Part shown: in pieces, positions 22,742 to 33,422 of the stretch
Position numbering within the stretch: position 1 is the first letter of the stretch
Layout of the letters: each line of letters begins with the position of its first letter
NCBI RefSeq assembly: GCF_042186555.1
Contig: NC_133325.1
Location: 669,505,639 to 669,569,638, forward strand
Direction: 5' to 3'
Length of the DNA: 64,000 nt
DNA from: Aquarana catesbeiana
Taxonomy: Eukaryota > Chordata > Amphibia > Anura > Ranidae
Translations under genes and position numbers: made by a program
Notes under the pieces: generated by a model
Told to the model about the DNA's origin: nothing
The model's database searches: none
The model's input: only the letters and a program-made list of their open reading frames with translations

Positions 22742-23420
22742 GCCCTTTGGGTCTGGTATGGTTTTTAAGGGGAACCCCACGCCAAATTAAATAAAGAAAC
22801 AAAACGGTGTGGGGTCCCCCCAAAATTCCTACCAGGCCCTTATCCAAGCATGCAGCCCGGCAGGCCAGGCCCTCGCTCGCCCCCCTTTCCTGAACCATAA
22901 CAGGCCACATGCCCTCAACATGGGGAGGGGCTGTGGGGCAGGGGGGCTCTGCACCAAAACCCCAAAGCACCTTTTCCCCATGTTGGAGGGGACAAGGGCC
23001 TCTTTCCCACAACCCTGGCCCTACAACCCTGGATCTGTGGACGGGCTGGCTGTTTTTTTATTTTATTTTTTATTTTGGTGTGGGGCTTCCCTTAAAATCC
23101 ATATCAGACCCAAAGGGCCTGGTATGGATTGGGTTTTTTTCTGACTTTCTCATTGCTGGCTTTTTGTTGTTTACATTTAAGCTATCATTATGGAAGCCCT
23201 CTGACAGCTGATGAGTCATCAGTTGTTAAGTGTGCGGTGGCTGGCTTCCCGGCCAGCTCCTTAACAACCAGCTATTCTTCACACAGAATTTGAATCAGTT
23301 GATCATTTTTCGACTGACCTGAATTTGAATCATTCAGAAAATTTTGTTTTAGATACTGTAGGGAAAGGTTAGAAGCTCTGCTAGGTTAATTTTGGTGTTT
23401 GGGCCTCCGCTGGGAAGATT

Positions 23421-23910
23421 AAAGGGGTTGTAAAGGTAAAAGTTTTTTCACCTTAATGCATTCTATGCATTAAGGTGAAAAAACATCTGCCAATACCGGC
23501 TCCCCCCAGCCCCCCCCGTTTTACTTACCTCACCCCTCGAAAGTCCCGCGCTCGCCCCGACATCCTCTTCGCCGCCCAGCCTGGCCGTTGATTGGTTACA
23601 GTGGATGGATTGAAAGCAGCGCAGCCATTGGCTCGCGCTGCTGTCAATTACATCCAATGACGCGGCACGCCAGGGGGCGGGGCTGAGTAATACAGTGAGC
23701 GGCTATGGCTACCGGCTGTATCATGGGAACGCGCCCGCGAGCACTCAACACCATGCGAGGGAGATCACATGAAGGTGTTGAGTCCTTGCGGGGGGGGAGC
23801 CGAGACAGCCGCCGAGGGACCCCAGAAGACCAGGTTCAGGGCCACTCTGTGCAAAACGAAAAAAGCTGCACAGTGGAATTAAGTATCACATGTTTGTTAT
23901 TTAAAAAAAA
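23421..23910. mobile_element. TTAAAGGGGTTGTAAAGG-type element (partial)
   Basis: Starts TTAAAGGGGTTGTAAAGG. It has a perfect ~20-bp hairpin TTTTTTCACCTTAATGCAT / complement at 23441-23482 and a GC-rich body. The right end was not located. Related starts occur at 8367 and possibly near 30270. Confidence 0.45.
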
Positions 23911-24829
23911 TATATATCTTTAGTGATTAATATTATTTGTCTTGGAGGAAATCTGTTCTGGGAGAGGGGAATTCCTTTTTCATCCAGTACTTGTACAAAG
24001 AAATGTCCCCTTATGTCCTCTTGTATTGGACTGGAAGTATCTTGATAGGTGTTGTAACACCTATAAGGTTTTTATTTCTGTCTATATCAATAATGGGGAG
24101 ATTGGCTCCCTCTGGTAGTCCTGGTGACAACTGTCATTGAGAGTAAAAATGAGAGAAAAGCCCATATTTTCAGCTCTCACTAGAACAGACGTTAAAGGGG
24201 AAATCTTCCATTGGTAACACTTGCACCAGTGACAATGGTCTAAGAGGTGATTTCCCTTTGGAGGTATTTCCTATCACTTCCTGTTATGTGTACAGGCCAG
24301 GAAAAAAAATGAAATCTCCCCAATGGAAACCAGCTGCTAAAAAAACTGCTAGGAGTTAACCCTTCAGTACTCTATTGAGATCTAAATAAAACATTTTGGC
24401 TTTAGATACACTTTAAAACTGTCAAAACAAACACTGAAGAACTCTGGAGGATCATATATGGCTGGTACAGAGCAAGCATTTATTTTTCCTTTTTGCTTTC
24501 AGTATAGAAATGAAAGGAACTTCAAGGAAGGTGAAGGAAGGACAGCTCTTAATTGTCCAGGTGCTGGTGTAGCATTTTAGGTGCGAGTCTGGCACTTGTC
24601 TGCTTAAACATCAGGCACTAATCATTAATGTCATTCATTTTCTTTTGACAACCACAGTGGTTAGCAGGGGGGAGTGTGAACTGCCTGCGTGTGACATGCA
24701 ATGTTCAACTGCCTGCGAGTGACATGCGATTCCGCACTGGAATCACGCAGGTTCCTGCATCACATATGTGTGAACCCAACCTCAGAAAGAAAGTCAAATG
24801 TGGACTAGTCTGACTTTTTCAGTTTCTTA

Positions 24830-25256
24830 GGCCCCTTTCACACTGGGGCGGTGGGTGCGTCGGCGGTAAAGCGCCGCTATTTTTAGCGGCGCTTTACCGT
24901 CAATTTTGCAGCGCTATTCGGCCACTAGATAGCTTTTATCCCCTGCTATCAGCCGAGAAGGGGTTAAAACCACCCACAAAGTGCTGCTGCAGCAGCGCTT
25001 TTCCTGGGGGTATAGCCGCGCTGCCCATTGATTTCAATGGGCAGGAGCGGTGGAGGAGCGGTATACACACCACTCCTTCACTGCTCCAAAGATGCTGCTA
25101 GCAGGACTCCTTTTAGCGTCTTGCCAGCGCACCGCTCCAGTGTGAAAGCCCTCTGGCTTTTACACTGGAGACACAGGAGCAGCTCTTTCAGGGCGCTTTG
25201 CAGGCGCTATTTTTAGCACTGTAGCACCTGCAAAGTGCCCCAGTGTGAAAGGGGTC
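24830..25256. mobile_element. PIF/Harbinger-like MITE (GGCCCCTTTCACAC ends)
   Basis: TTA at 24827-24829 and 25257-25259. Inverted ends GGCCCCTTTCACACTGGGG and CCCCAGTGTGAAAGGGGTC. An internal perfect hairpin, GCGGTAAAGCGCCGCTA / complement, lies at 24863-24899. A second copy is at 38233-38663. Noncoding. The 3-bp TWA duplication suggests a Harbinger-type transposase acting in trans. Confidence 0.75.
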
Positions 25257-27039
25257 TTAGAGAAATAACTGTGATCCTACGGTACACAGTTCAATCAGTG
25301 TTATAAATTACAGTACATGAGAATATCAGTTAAAGAGAAACTACAGTCTTTAAAAAGAAAATAAACGTCAGCAGCCACAAATACTGTAGCTGCTGACTTT
25401 TAATAAACAGATGCTTACCAGCCCAGGGATTCAGCACTGTAATCACCCAGGCTGGATCTTTGACGATCCCCCGACTGTGGGAAGCTGGCTGTGACTTCCT
25501 GATGTTTACAGCCGTCTCCCCATTGCGCATGTGTGAGACACACTGTGCTTTCTGAATGGTCCCGCAGATTCCTGGAACATGTGACACGCTGGAGGTAGGG
25601 GGGCAACTTCTGCTCTACTTGTCTAGACTAGGGATGAGCTTCGAGTTCGAGTCGAACTCATGTTCGACTCGAACATTGGCTGTTCGCAAGTTCACCGAAC
25701 AGCGAACAATTTGGGGTGTTCGCGGCAAATTCGAATGCCGCGGAACACCCTTTAAAAGTCTATGGGAGAAATCAAAAGTGCTAATTTTAAAGGCTAATAT
25801 GCAAGTTATTGTCATAAAAAGTGTTTGGGGACCTGGGTCCTGCCCCAGGGGACATGGATCAATGCAAAAAAAAGTTTTAAAAACGGCCGTTTTTTCAGGA
25901 GCAGTGATTTTAATAATGCTTAAAGTCAATCAATAAAAGTGTAATATCCCTTTAAATTTCGTACCTGGGGGGTGTCTATAGTGTGTCTGTAAAGGGGCGC
26001 ATGTTTCCTGTGTTTAGAACAGTCTGACAGCAAAATGACATTTTGAAGGAAAAAACTCATTTAAAACTACCCGCGGCTATTGCATTGCCGACAATACACA
26101 TAGAAGTTCATTGATAAAAACGGCATGGGAATTCCCCAAAGGGGAACCCCGAACCAAAATTTAAAAAAAAAAATGACGTGGGAGTCCCCCTAAATTCCAT
26201 ACCAGGCCCTTCAGGTCTGGTATGGATATTAAGGGGAACCCCGGCCAAAATTAAAAAAAAAAAATGACGTGGGGTTCCCCCTAAATTCCATACCAGACCC
26301 TTGAGGTCTGGTATGGATTTTAAGGGGAACCCCGCGCCAAAAAAAAAAAAAAAAAACGGCGTGGGGTCCCCCCAAAAATCCATACCAGACCCTTATCCGA
26401 GCACGCAACCTGGCAGGCCGCAGGAAAAGAGGGGGGGACGAGAGTGCGGCCCCCCCTCCCTCCTGAACCGTACCAGGCCACATGCCCTCAACATTGGGAG
26501 GGTGTTTTGGGGTAGCCCCCCAAAACACCTTGTCCCCATGTTGATGAGGACAAGGGCCTCATCCCCACAACCCTGGCCGGTGGTTGTGGGGGTCTGCGGG
26601 CGGGGGGCTTATCGGAATCTGGAAGCCCCCTTTAACAAGGTGACCCCCAGATCCCGGCCCCCCCCCTGTGTGAAATGGTAAGGGGGTACATAAGTACCCC
26701 TACCATTTCACGAAAAAAGTGTCAAAAATGTTAAAAATGACAAGAGACAGTTTTTGACAATTCCTTTATTTAAATGCTTCTTCTTTCTTCTATCTTCCTT
26801 CATCTTCTGGTTCTTCTGGCTCTTCTGGTTCTTCCTCCGGCGTTCTCGTCCAGCATCTCCTCCGCGGCGTCTTCTATCTTCTTCTCCTCGGGCCGCTCCG
26901 CACCCATGGCATAGGGGGGAGGCTCCCGCTCTTCTCTTCTTCTTTTCTTCTCTTCTGTTCTTCTTCATTTTCTTCTCCGGGCCGCTCCGCAATCCATGCT
27001 GGCATGGAGGGAGGCTCCCGCTGTGTGACGGCGCTCCTC

Positions 27040-27230
27040 GTCTGACAGTTCTTAAATAACGGGGGGCGGGGCCACCCGGTGACCCCGCCCCCCTCTGACG
27101 CACGGTGACTTGACGGGACTTCCCTGTGGCATTCCCCGTGACGTCACAGGGAAGTCCCGTCAAGTCACCGTGCGTCAGAGGGGGCGGGGTTCACCGGGTG
27201 GCCCCGCCCACCCGGTTATTTAAGAACTGT
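27040..27230. promoter_or_regulatory. Symmetric promoter-like centre of the foldback
   Basis: TGACGTCA (27139-27146) lies near the axis, flanked on both sides by GGGGCGGGG/GGCCCCGCCC GC-box-like runs and by mirror copies of TTATTTAAGA (27216-27225; complement 27050-27059), a TATA-like box. Each half is followed downstream by mirrored AATAAA signals (27514-27519 on +; 26765-26770 on -). This is the layout of two divergent short transcription units. Promoter function is inference. Confidence 0.45.
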
Positions 27231-27269
27231 CAGACGAGGAGCGCCGTCACACAGCGGGAGCCTCCCTCC

Positions 27270-27401
27270 ATGCCAGCATGGATTGCGGAGCGGCCCGGAG
27301 AAGAAAATGAAGAAGAACAGAAGAGAAGAAAAGAAGAAGAGAAGAGCGGGAGCCTCCCCCCTATGCCATGGGTGCGGAGCGGCCCGAGGAGAAGAAGATA
27401 G
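27270..27401 (+). CDS. Possible small highly charged peptide of the foldback (mirrored on -)
   Basis: Starting at the ATG at 27270, about 50 bp after the TATA-like box, a 43-codon frame runs to a TAG at 27399-27401. It begins MPAWIAERPG, continues with a Glu/Lys/Arg-rich stretch and ends in RRRR. The mirror unit exists on the reverse strand. Composition follows from GAAGAA-type simple sequence, so translation is doubtful. I recognise no family. Listed only because it sits between promoter-like and polyadenylation motifs. Confidence 0.2.
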   Translation: MPAWIAERPGEENEEEQKRRKEEEKSGSLPPMPWVRSGPRRRR

Positions 27402-28795
27402 AAGACGCCGCGGAGGAGATGCTGGACGAGAACGCCGGAGGAAGAACCAGAAGAGCCAGAAGAACCAGAAGAACCAGAAGATGAAGGAAGATAGAAGAAA
27501 GAAGAAGCATTTAAATAAAGGAATTGTCAAAAACTGTCTCTTGTCATTTTTAACATTTTTGACACTTTTTTCGTGAAATGGTAGGGGTACTTATGTACCC
27601 CCTTACCATTTCACACAGGGGGGGGGCCGGGATCTGGGGGTCACCTTGTTAAAGGGGGCTTCCAGATTCCGATAAGCCCCCCGCCCGCAGACCCCCACAA
27701 CCACCGGCCAGGGTTGTGGGGATGAGGCCCTTGTCCTCATCAACATGGGGACAAGGTGTTTTGGGGGGCTACCCCAAAGCACCCTCCCAATGTTGAGGGC
27801 ATGTGGCCTGGTACGGTTCAGGAGGGAGGGGGGCCGCACTCTCGTCCCCCCCTCTTTTCCTGCGGCCTGCCAGGTTGCGTGCTCGGATAAGGGTCTGGTA
27901 TGGATTCTTGGGGGGACCCCACGCCGTTTTTTTTTTTTTTTTTTTGGCGCGGGGTTCCCCTTAAAATCCATACCAGACCTGAAGGGTCTGGTATGGAATT
28001 TAGGGGGAACCCCACGTCATTTTTTTTTTTAAATTTTGGCCGGGGTTCCCCTTAATATCCATACCAGACCTGAAGGGCCTGGTATGGAATTTAGGAGGAC
28101 TCCCACGTCATATTTTTTTTTTAATTTTGGTTCGGGGTTCCCTTTTGGGGAATTCCCATGCCGTTTTTATCAATGAACTTCTATGTGTATTGTCGGCAAT
28201 GCAATAGCCGCGGGTAGTTTTAAATGAGTTTTTTCCTTCAAAATGTCATTTTGCTGTCAGACTGTTCTAAACACAGGAAACATGCGCCCCTTTACAGGCA
28301 TACTATAGACACCCCCCAGGTACGAAATTTAAAGGGATATTACACTTTTATTGTTTGACTTTAAGCATTATTAAAATCACTGCTCCTGAAAAAACGGCCG
28401 TTTTTAAAACTTTTTTTTGCATTGATCCATGTCCCCTGGGGCAGGACCCAGGTCCCCAAACACTTTTTATGACAATAACTTGCATATAAGCCTTTAAAAT
28501 TAGCACTTTTGATTATTCATGTTCGTGTCCCATAGACTTTAACGGTGTTCGCATGTTCGAACAAACTTTTTTCCTGTTCGCATGTTCTGGTGCGAACCGA
28601 ACAGGGGGGTGTTCAGCTCATCCCTAGTCTAGACGGTAAGAGCGGACGTGGGTGCGGGTACCTGTCACAAATTGGTACCTGCTAACTGAAAAAAGAAAAA
28701 TCTTTTCAATACAAGCAGATGAGGGAGAAAATGAGGCGGATCAGGGGAAAACCTTTTTTTAGTAAAGTTCCGCTTTAAAGTTTAGTGACACTTAG

Positions 28796-29055
28796 GGGTT
28801 GATTTACTAAAGGCAAAAAGACTGTGCACTTGTAAGAACAATTGCTCCATAATTTAGTAAATGAGCAGAAGCTCTGCTGACTTCCATCATCCAATCATGT
28901 GCAAGCAAAAATGCTGTTTTTTTTTTCCTTGTTGTGATTGGGTATTCTTTGCAAAGTAAAGCTTTACCTCATTTACTAGGCTCTGGAGAAACTGAACTTG
29001 CAGAGTGCAATCGCACTTTGCAAAGTGCACAGTCTACTGGCCTTTAGTAAATCAA
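28796..29055. mobile_element. MITE with TTGATTTACTAAAGGC ends
   Basis: TTGATTTACTAAAGGC (28799-28814) pairs with GCCTTTAGTAAATCAA (29040-29055). The interior includes CATCCAATCATGTGCAA. A diverged partial relative lies at 43285-43440. Superfamily not determined. Confidence 0.65.
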
Positions 29056-29160
29056 GTTTGTTTCAATTTTTGTCTTTTCAAAATTTCTGCTTTTAAAATT
29101 TCCCCCTTCTCTGGGACCTAATATGATGCAGGTCTTACTCCCTGTGCTTAGAAATGCCTA

Positions 29161-29568
29161 AGGGCCAGTTCACACCATAGAAACGCAGTCCGGATGCGTT
29201 CCAGGTGCTTTTCTGCATGCGCGTTTTTGATGCGTTCCGGTGCGTTTTTGATGCAGTCCAGTGCTTTTTTCCCCCCCTCTTTTTTCTTAACCTTAAATAA
29301 GGATAAGTGTATTGCAGTGCATTTTTGGTGCATTTAGGTGCATTCCGGTGCGTTCCAGTGCGTTTTTGATGTGTTTTACAGCATTCCAGTACAGTCCAGT
29401 ACAGGAAAAATGCAGCATGTTCTACTTTTTTTTTTCTGGAACTGGAACGTACTGCAACTGCAAGCACTGTGTGAACTATGCCATTGAAAACCACATACCT
29501 TACTTTCCAAGCGTTTTTGAAGCAGAAAAAAAAAACACACTGGACTGCATGTGGTGTGAGCTGGCCCT
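29161..29568. mobile_element. MITE with AGGGCCAGTTCACACCA ends
   Basis: AGGGCCAGTTCACACCA at the left and TGGTGTGAGCTGGCCCT at the right are inverted. Internal GTGCGTTCCAGTGCGTTTTTG-like units are degenerate repeats. Target duplication unclear. Confidence 0.65.
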
Positions 29569-29585
29569 AATAGGAAATCTGGCCC

Positions 29586-30571
29586 CGAATTAAATCACGG
29601 CTTGTACAAATAACTATGAAGCAAGAGAGAACAATTTCAAGCATGACTTTAAATGTGTGGGCAGCAGCAGCAGGATATGACCTCCCCAGTCTTACTTGGT
29701 ACCAAAATGGCTCTCGCTCAGCATAAGAGGAGACTTTAATCTGAACGCAGGATCGCCTTACATCACCAGATACTAGAATGTCAGAGGTCAAACAATTAGT
29801 TATTAACACCTTTACAAGTGTGTGCTTTATACCAGTTGACAGTTTACTGCTGACAACCAGTAGGGCAACTGTACTTGTGGGGTTAGAAACATAACAATAA
29901 ATAGTTACCAAGCTGTATGAAAATGATCACTTCCTATTTTAGCACTTACTTAATGCTTCCCTCTGACAGCTGAAGCCAAACAGCGTGTGAACACTAAAAA
30001 CACATTCAGTATATTTAGTCACTTGTCTTGTAAAGCTATACACTGACTTGTGTACCTTGATTGTTAACAGTTTTGCTCATACATACATACATACAGGCGA
30101 AATTGAGTAAATCAGTTTTTTAACAACACTGCTGAATTTTCAGACCATTTAGGGTACAAAGAAAAGTAACCCTCTTACAGCTTAAGCAGATATAGTCAAA
30201 GTGTTACCAGATGTTCCATCTTAAGCTATACTCTGAATGGTAAAAGTCCTAACAGTTTTTTACTTCTGCATTAAGGTAAAAAATGCATCAGTTCTCCCTT
30301 CATCCTTAAACACTTACCTGCCCTCTCTCTCAATCCCATCTGCGGTGTCACTGGTCTCTTTTCCTAGCCTCATAGGGGACTCTGCTGCTGTCAGTCAAAT
30401 CCTGTAAAAGGGAGAGGGGGCGTGCCTGCATGGATGCCCCTACAGCACGTGGCTTTCTGAGGGGGCACTCATAAGAAGAAAGAGGGGTAAGGGACTGCTA
30501 TGTGCAATGCATGTCAGGACAGGCAGGCGGTTCTCTCAGCACAGCCAAAAAGCTAACCATGCTGACATATA
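29586..30571. other. Unclassified sequence
   Basis: No coding region. A (CATA)n run at 30078-30094. 30250-30560 has an AAGGTAAAAAATGCATCAGTT start like the family at 23421, but no paired end. Confidence 0.4.
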
Positions 30572-30954
30572 CAGTGATGTGAAAAAGTATTTGCCCCTTT
30601 CCTGATTTTTTTTATTTTTTTGCATATTTCTCACACTTAAATAATTCAGATCATCAAACAAATTTTAATATTACACAAAGATAACCCGAGTAAATCCAAG
30701 ATGCAGCTTTTTAATTATTATTTCATTTATTAAGGGAAAAACGCTGTTCAAACCTGCCTGGCCCTATGTGAAAAAGTAATTTCCCCCTTCCATGCTGAAT
30801 CATTAATGAACTGTGATTAACCACAATTTTTTGGAAAGCTGAGTTAAATTTCACTTACCACACCTAGACCTGATTACTGCCAGACCTGTTGAATCAAGAA
30901 ATCACATAAATAGAAGCTGTCTGACAAAGTGAAGCACGCTAACAGATCACAAAA

Positions 30955-32288
30955 ATGCCACACTTCATGCCACAATCTAAAAAAATTCAAGTACAGATTA
31001 GAAACAAAGTAATGTACATGTATCGGTCTAGGAAGGGTTTCAAAGCTATTTCTAAAGTTTGGAACTCCAGTGAACCATGGGGAGAGCCATTATCCACAAA
31101 TGGAGATAACTTAGAACAGTGGTGAACTTTCCCAGGAGTGGCCGGCCTACAAAGTTTACTCCAAGAGCATGACGATGACTCATCCAGGAGGTTATAAAAG
31201 AACCCAGAACAACATCTAAAGAACTGCAGGCCTCAGTTGCCTCAGGTAAGATCAGTGTTCATGATTCAACAATAAGAAAGAGACTGGGCAAAAATGGCAT
31301 CCATGGGAGAGTTCCAAGGCCAAAGCCATTGCTGACCAAAAAGAACGCAAAGGCTCATCTCACATTTACCAAAAAAACATTTTGATTATCCCCAAGACAT
31401 TCAGGCAAATATTCTGTGGACTGATGAGACAAAAATGTAACTTTTTGGAAGTTGAGCGTCCTGTTACATCTGGCATAAAACGAATGCAGCGAATTTCAAA
31501 ACAAGAACATCATACTAACAATCAGACATGGTGGGTAGTGTGATGGTCTGGGGCTGCTTCGCAGCTTCAGGACCTGGACGACTTACTATACTTGATACAA
31601 AAAAGAGGGGGGGGGACTGTGTAGCAACACAGGTGGGACTTCAAGTGTGTTTTATACACACCACACGGCCACATGCTAGCTCCTACTGACGTCACGCCGG
31701 CTCGGCACGTGCAGGGAGGGGCTCCGGCCTGGGCGGTGAGCACCGTCCCCGGCAGGGACTGACCCTCCCTACTGTGGCGGCTAGAATGGTAATAACCGCG
31801 CCCCGCGTAGTGACGTGCTGTGGATCCCACCCAAGACCCCCAAACCCCCCCCGCCTCAAATGGGAAGTACTATACTTGATGGAACCATGAATTATGAGCT
31901 CTACCACAAAATCCTAAAGGAGAATATCCAGCCATCAGTTCGTGACCTCAAGCTCAAGTGCACATGGGTTATGGAGCAGGACAATGATCCGAAACACAAC
32001 ACCAAGTCTACCTCCAAATGGTGCAAACAAAGCAAATTTTAGGTTTTGGAGTGGCATAGTCAAAGCCCGGACTTAAATCCAATTGAGATGCTCTATCATG
32101 ACCTTGCACAGGCCGTTCATGCTGGAAAACCTTCCAATGTGGCTGAATTAAAACAAGTCTGCAAAGAAGCGTGGGCCAAAATTGCTCCACAGCAATGTGA
32201 AAGACTCATTGCCAGTTATCGCAAATGTTTGATTGCAGTGTGGCACAACCAGTTATTAGGTTTAGGGGGCAATTACTTTTTCACATAA
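30955..32288 (+). pseudogene. Tc1-like transposase, broken
   Basis: Readable in pieces from ATG 30955 (MPHFMPQSKK). First catalytic block WTDETK (near 31418), then SVMVWGCFA (near 31540). The 271-bp insertion interrupts the frame at TILD, which is duplicated on the other side (GTMNYELYHKIL). The second catalytic block MEQDNDPKHNTKS starts near 31972, and the third SPDLNPIEMLYHDL near 32065. The tail runs to the stop near 32288. All three DDE carboxylates survive, but there are multiple stops (for example 32041-32043) and frameshifts in the N-terminal half. Confidence 0.88.
31597..31867 (-). mobile_element. 271-bp retroposed insertion of unknown origin
   Basis: The 13-bp duplication TACTATACTTGAT (31584-31596 and 31868-31880) flanks a GC-rich segment inside the transposase gene. 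On the reverse strand it contains GTGTATAAAACAC (a TATA-like box) and TGACGTCAG, and it ends in a pyrimidine run. A 13-bp duplication suggests LINE-mediated integration. It might be a promoter or LTR fragment; I do not recognise the source. Confidence 0.6.
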
Positions 32289-32323
32289 AGCCAGGCAGGT
32301 TTGAACAGTTTTTTGCTTGCTAA

Positions 32324-33090
32324 CCAGCTCACGCCGATATAAGTCGGCAGAAGGGCACATATAGGCAGATTAACGTACCTGTACGTTGCCCTTTAAGAAG
32401 CGGTTTGCGGGTGCCCGCCGCGACCTCCATGAGTGTAAACAAGCATTACCCCGTTCTGCCTAGTGACAGGACACTGATCACAGCTTTCTGTAATCGGGAG
32501 CTGTGATCAGTGTCATGTCACACGTAGCCCAGCCCCCCCACAGTTAGAATCACTCCCTAGGACGCACTTAACCCCTACAGCGGCACCTAGTGGTTAACCC
32601 CTTCACTGCCAGTCACATTTACACAGTAATCAGTGCATTTTTAATTTAATTTAATGTCGCAGTCATGATAAAAATCGCTGATCGCCGCCATTACTAGTAA
32701 AAAAAAAATTATTAATAAAAATGCCATAAAACTATCCCCTATTTTGTAGATGCTATAACTTTTGCACAAACCAATCAATAAACGCTTATTCCAATTTTTT
32801 TTACCAAAAATATGTAGAAGAATACGTATCGACCTAAACTGAGGGAAAAAAAATGTTTTTTTATATATTTTTTGGTGATATTTGTTATAGCAAAAAGTAA
32901 AAAATAATGCAAGACCGCAGAGGTGATCAAATACCACCAAAAGAAAGCTCTATTTGTGGGAAAAAAGGACGTCAATTTTGTTTGGGAGCCACGTCGCACG
33001 ACCGCGCAATTGTCAGTTAAAGTGACGCAGTGCCGAATCACAAAACGTGCTCTGGTCTTTGGGCAGCCAAATGGTCCGGGGCTTAAGTGG
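32324..33090 (-). mobile_element. CCACTTG-family TTAA-flanked element, copy C
   Basis: Inserted in the 3' noncoding part of the Tc1 element: CTAA (32320-32323, diverged TTAA) at the left, TTAA (33091-33094) at the right. The family ends CCACTTAAGCCCCGG (reverse, right) and CCAGCTCACGCCG (left) are recognisable, as are the internal AAAGAAAGCTCTATTTGTGG and CGCGCAATTGTCAGTTAAAG. Noncoding. Confidence 0.7.
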
Positions 33091-33422
33091 TTAATAAATG
33101 AAACCATCATTTAAAAACTATATTTTGTATTTACTTGGGTTATCTTTGTGTAATAATAAAAATTTTTGATGATCTGAGTCATTTAAGTGTGAGAAATATG
33201 CAAAAAATAAAAAATTAAGAAGGGGCAAATACTTTTTCACATCACTGTATATGTGCTGTCATACCTAACATGGTCAGTTTAAAATAGGAAAACAGAGGGA
33301 CTGGCAGGAACATCAGGTATTTAACACAAAGGAAACCAAACAAAGAGAACAGGATACTATTTAACACAAGTACAACACACACATATTAGGAATATTAAAT
33401 GTTCAATTAGTGTATTCTTTAA

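Larger units (their letters stand above)
21063..23365. mobile_element. TAGACATGTGC-type element with inverted subterminal arms, right end lost
   Basis: The left end TAGACATGTGCC matches the hAT end at 16055. Inverted arms are 21229-21287 and 23261-23320 (GAAGAATAGCTGGTTGTTAA and its complement). The right terminus is not recognisable. The internal right half (22742-23230) contains the GGTCTGGTATGG module shared with the 3-kb foldback at 25629-28626. The left half is interrupted by the two TTAA-flanked elements at 21288 and 21637. Confidence 0.5.
21025..24415. mobile_element. Outer MITE split by nested insertions
   Basis: TAAAGTGTATCTAAAGCCAA (from 21025) is mirrored by TTGGCTTTAGATACACTTTA (to 24415). 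These look like the two ends of a single TTAAAG-type MITE, now 3.4 kb apart because of later insertions. The assignment rests only on this ~22-bp end match plus known behaviour of such families. Confidence 0.5.
25629..28626. mobile_element. 3.0-kb foldback element, hAT-type target duplication
   Basis: Flanked by a perfect 8-bp duplication GTCTAGAC (25621-25628 and 28627-28634). The ends are TAGGGATGAGC and GCTCATCCCTA. The two halves (about 25629-27128 and 27145-28626) are near-complete inverted copies: both hold the GGTCTGGTATGG blocks, the homopolymer A/T runs, a C-rich part and a purine-rich part, meeting at a ~16-nt loop. The outermost ~150 bp diverge most. No transposase domain is encoded; the 8-bp duplication implies mobilisation by a hAT transposase. 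It is inserted into a TTAAAGAG-type MITE (25328-28778). Confidence 0.88.
30572..33247 (+). mobile_element. Tc1/mariner element with two later insertions
   Basis: The terminal inverted repeats CAGTGATGTGAAAAAGTATT and AATACTTTTTCACATCACTG are flanked by TA (30570-30571; 33248-33249). The inverted repeats extend about 200 bp (ATTTAAGTGTGAGAAATATG near the right end). The body holds a decayed transposase. A 271-bp insertion at 31597-31867 and a TTAA-flanked element at 32324-33090 enlarge it from a typical ~1.6 kb to 2.7 kb. Confidence 0.92.

Noticed and set aside
26708..27576. Lys/Arg- and Phe-rich frames on both strands of the foldback
   Set aside because: Simple GAAGAA/TTCTTC sequence mirrored by the inverted repeat; kept only one short frame at very low confidence.
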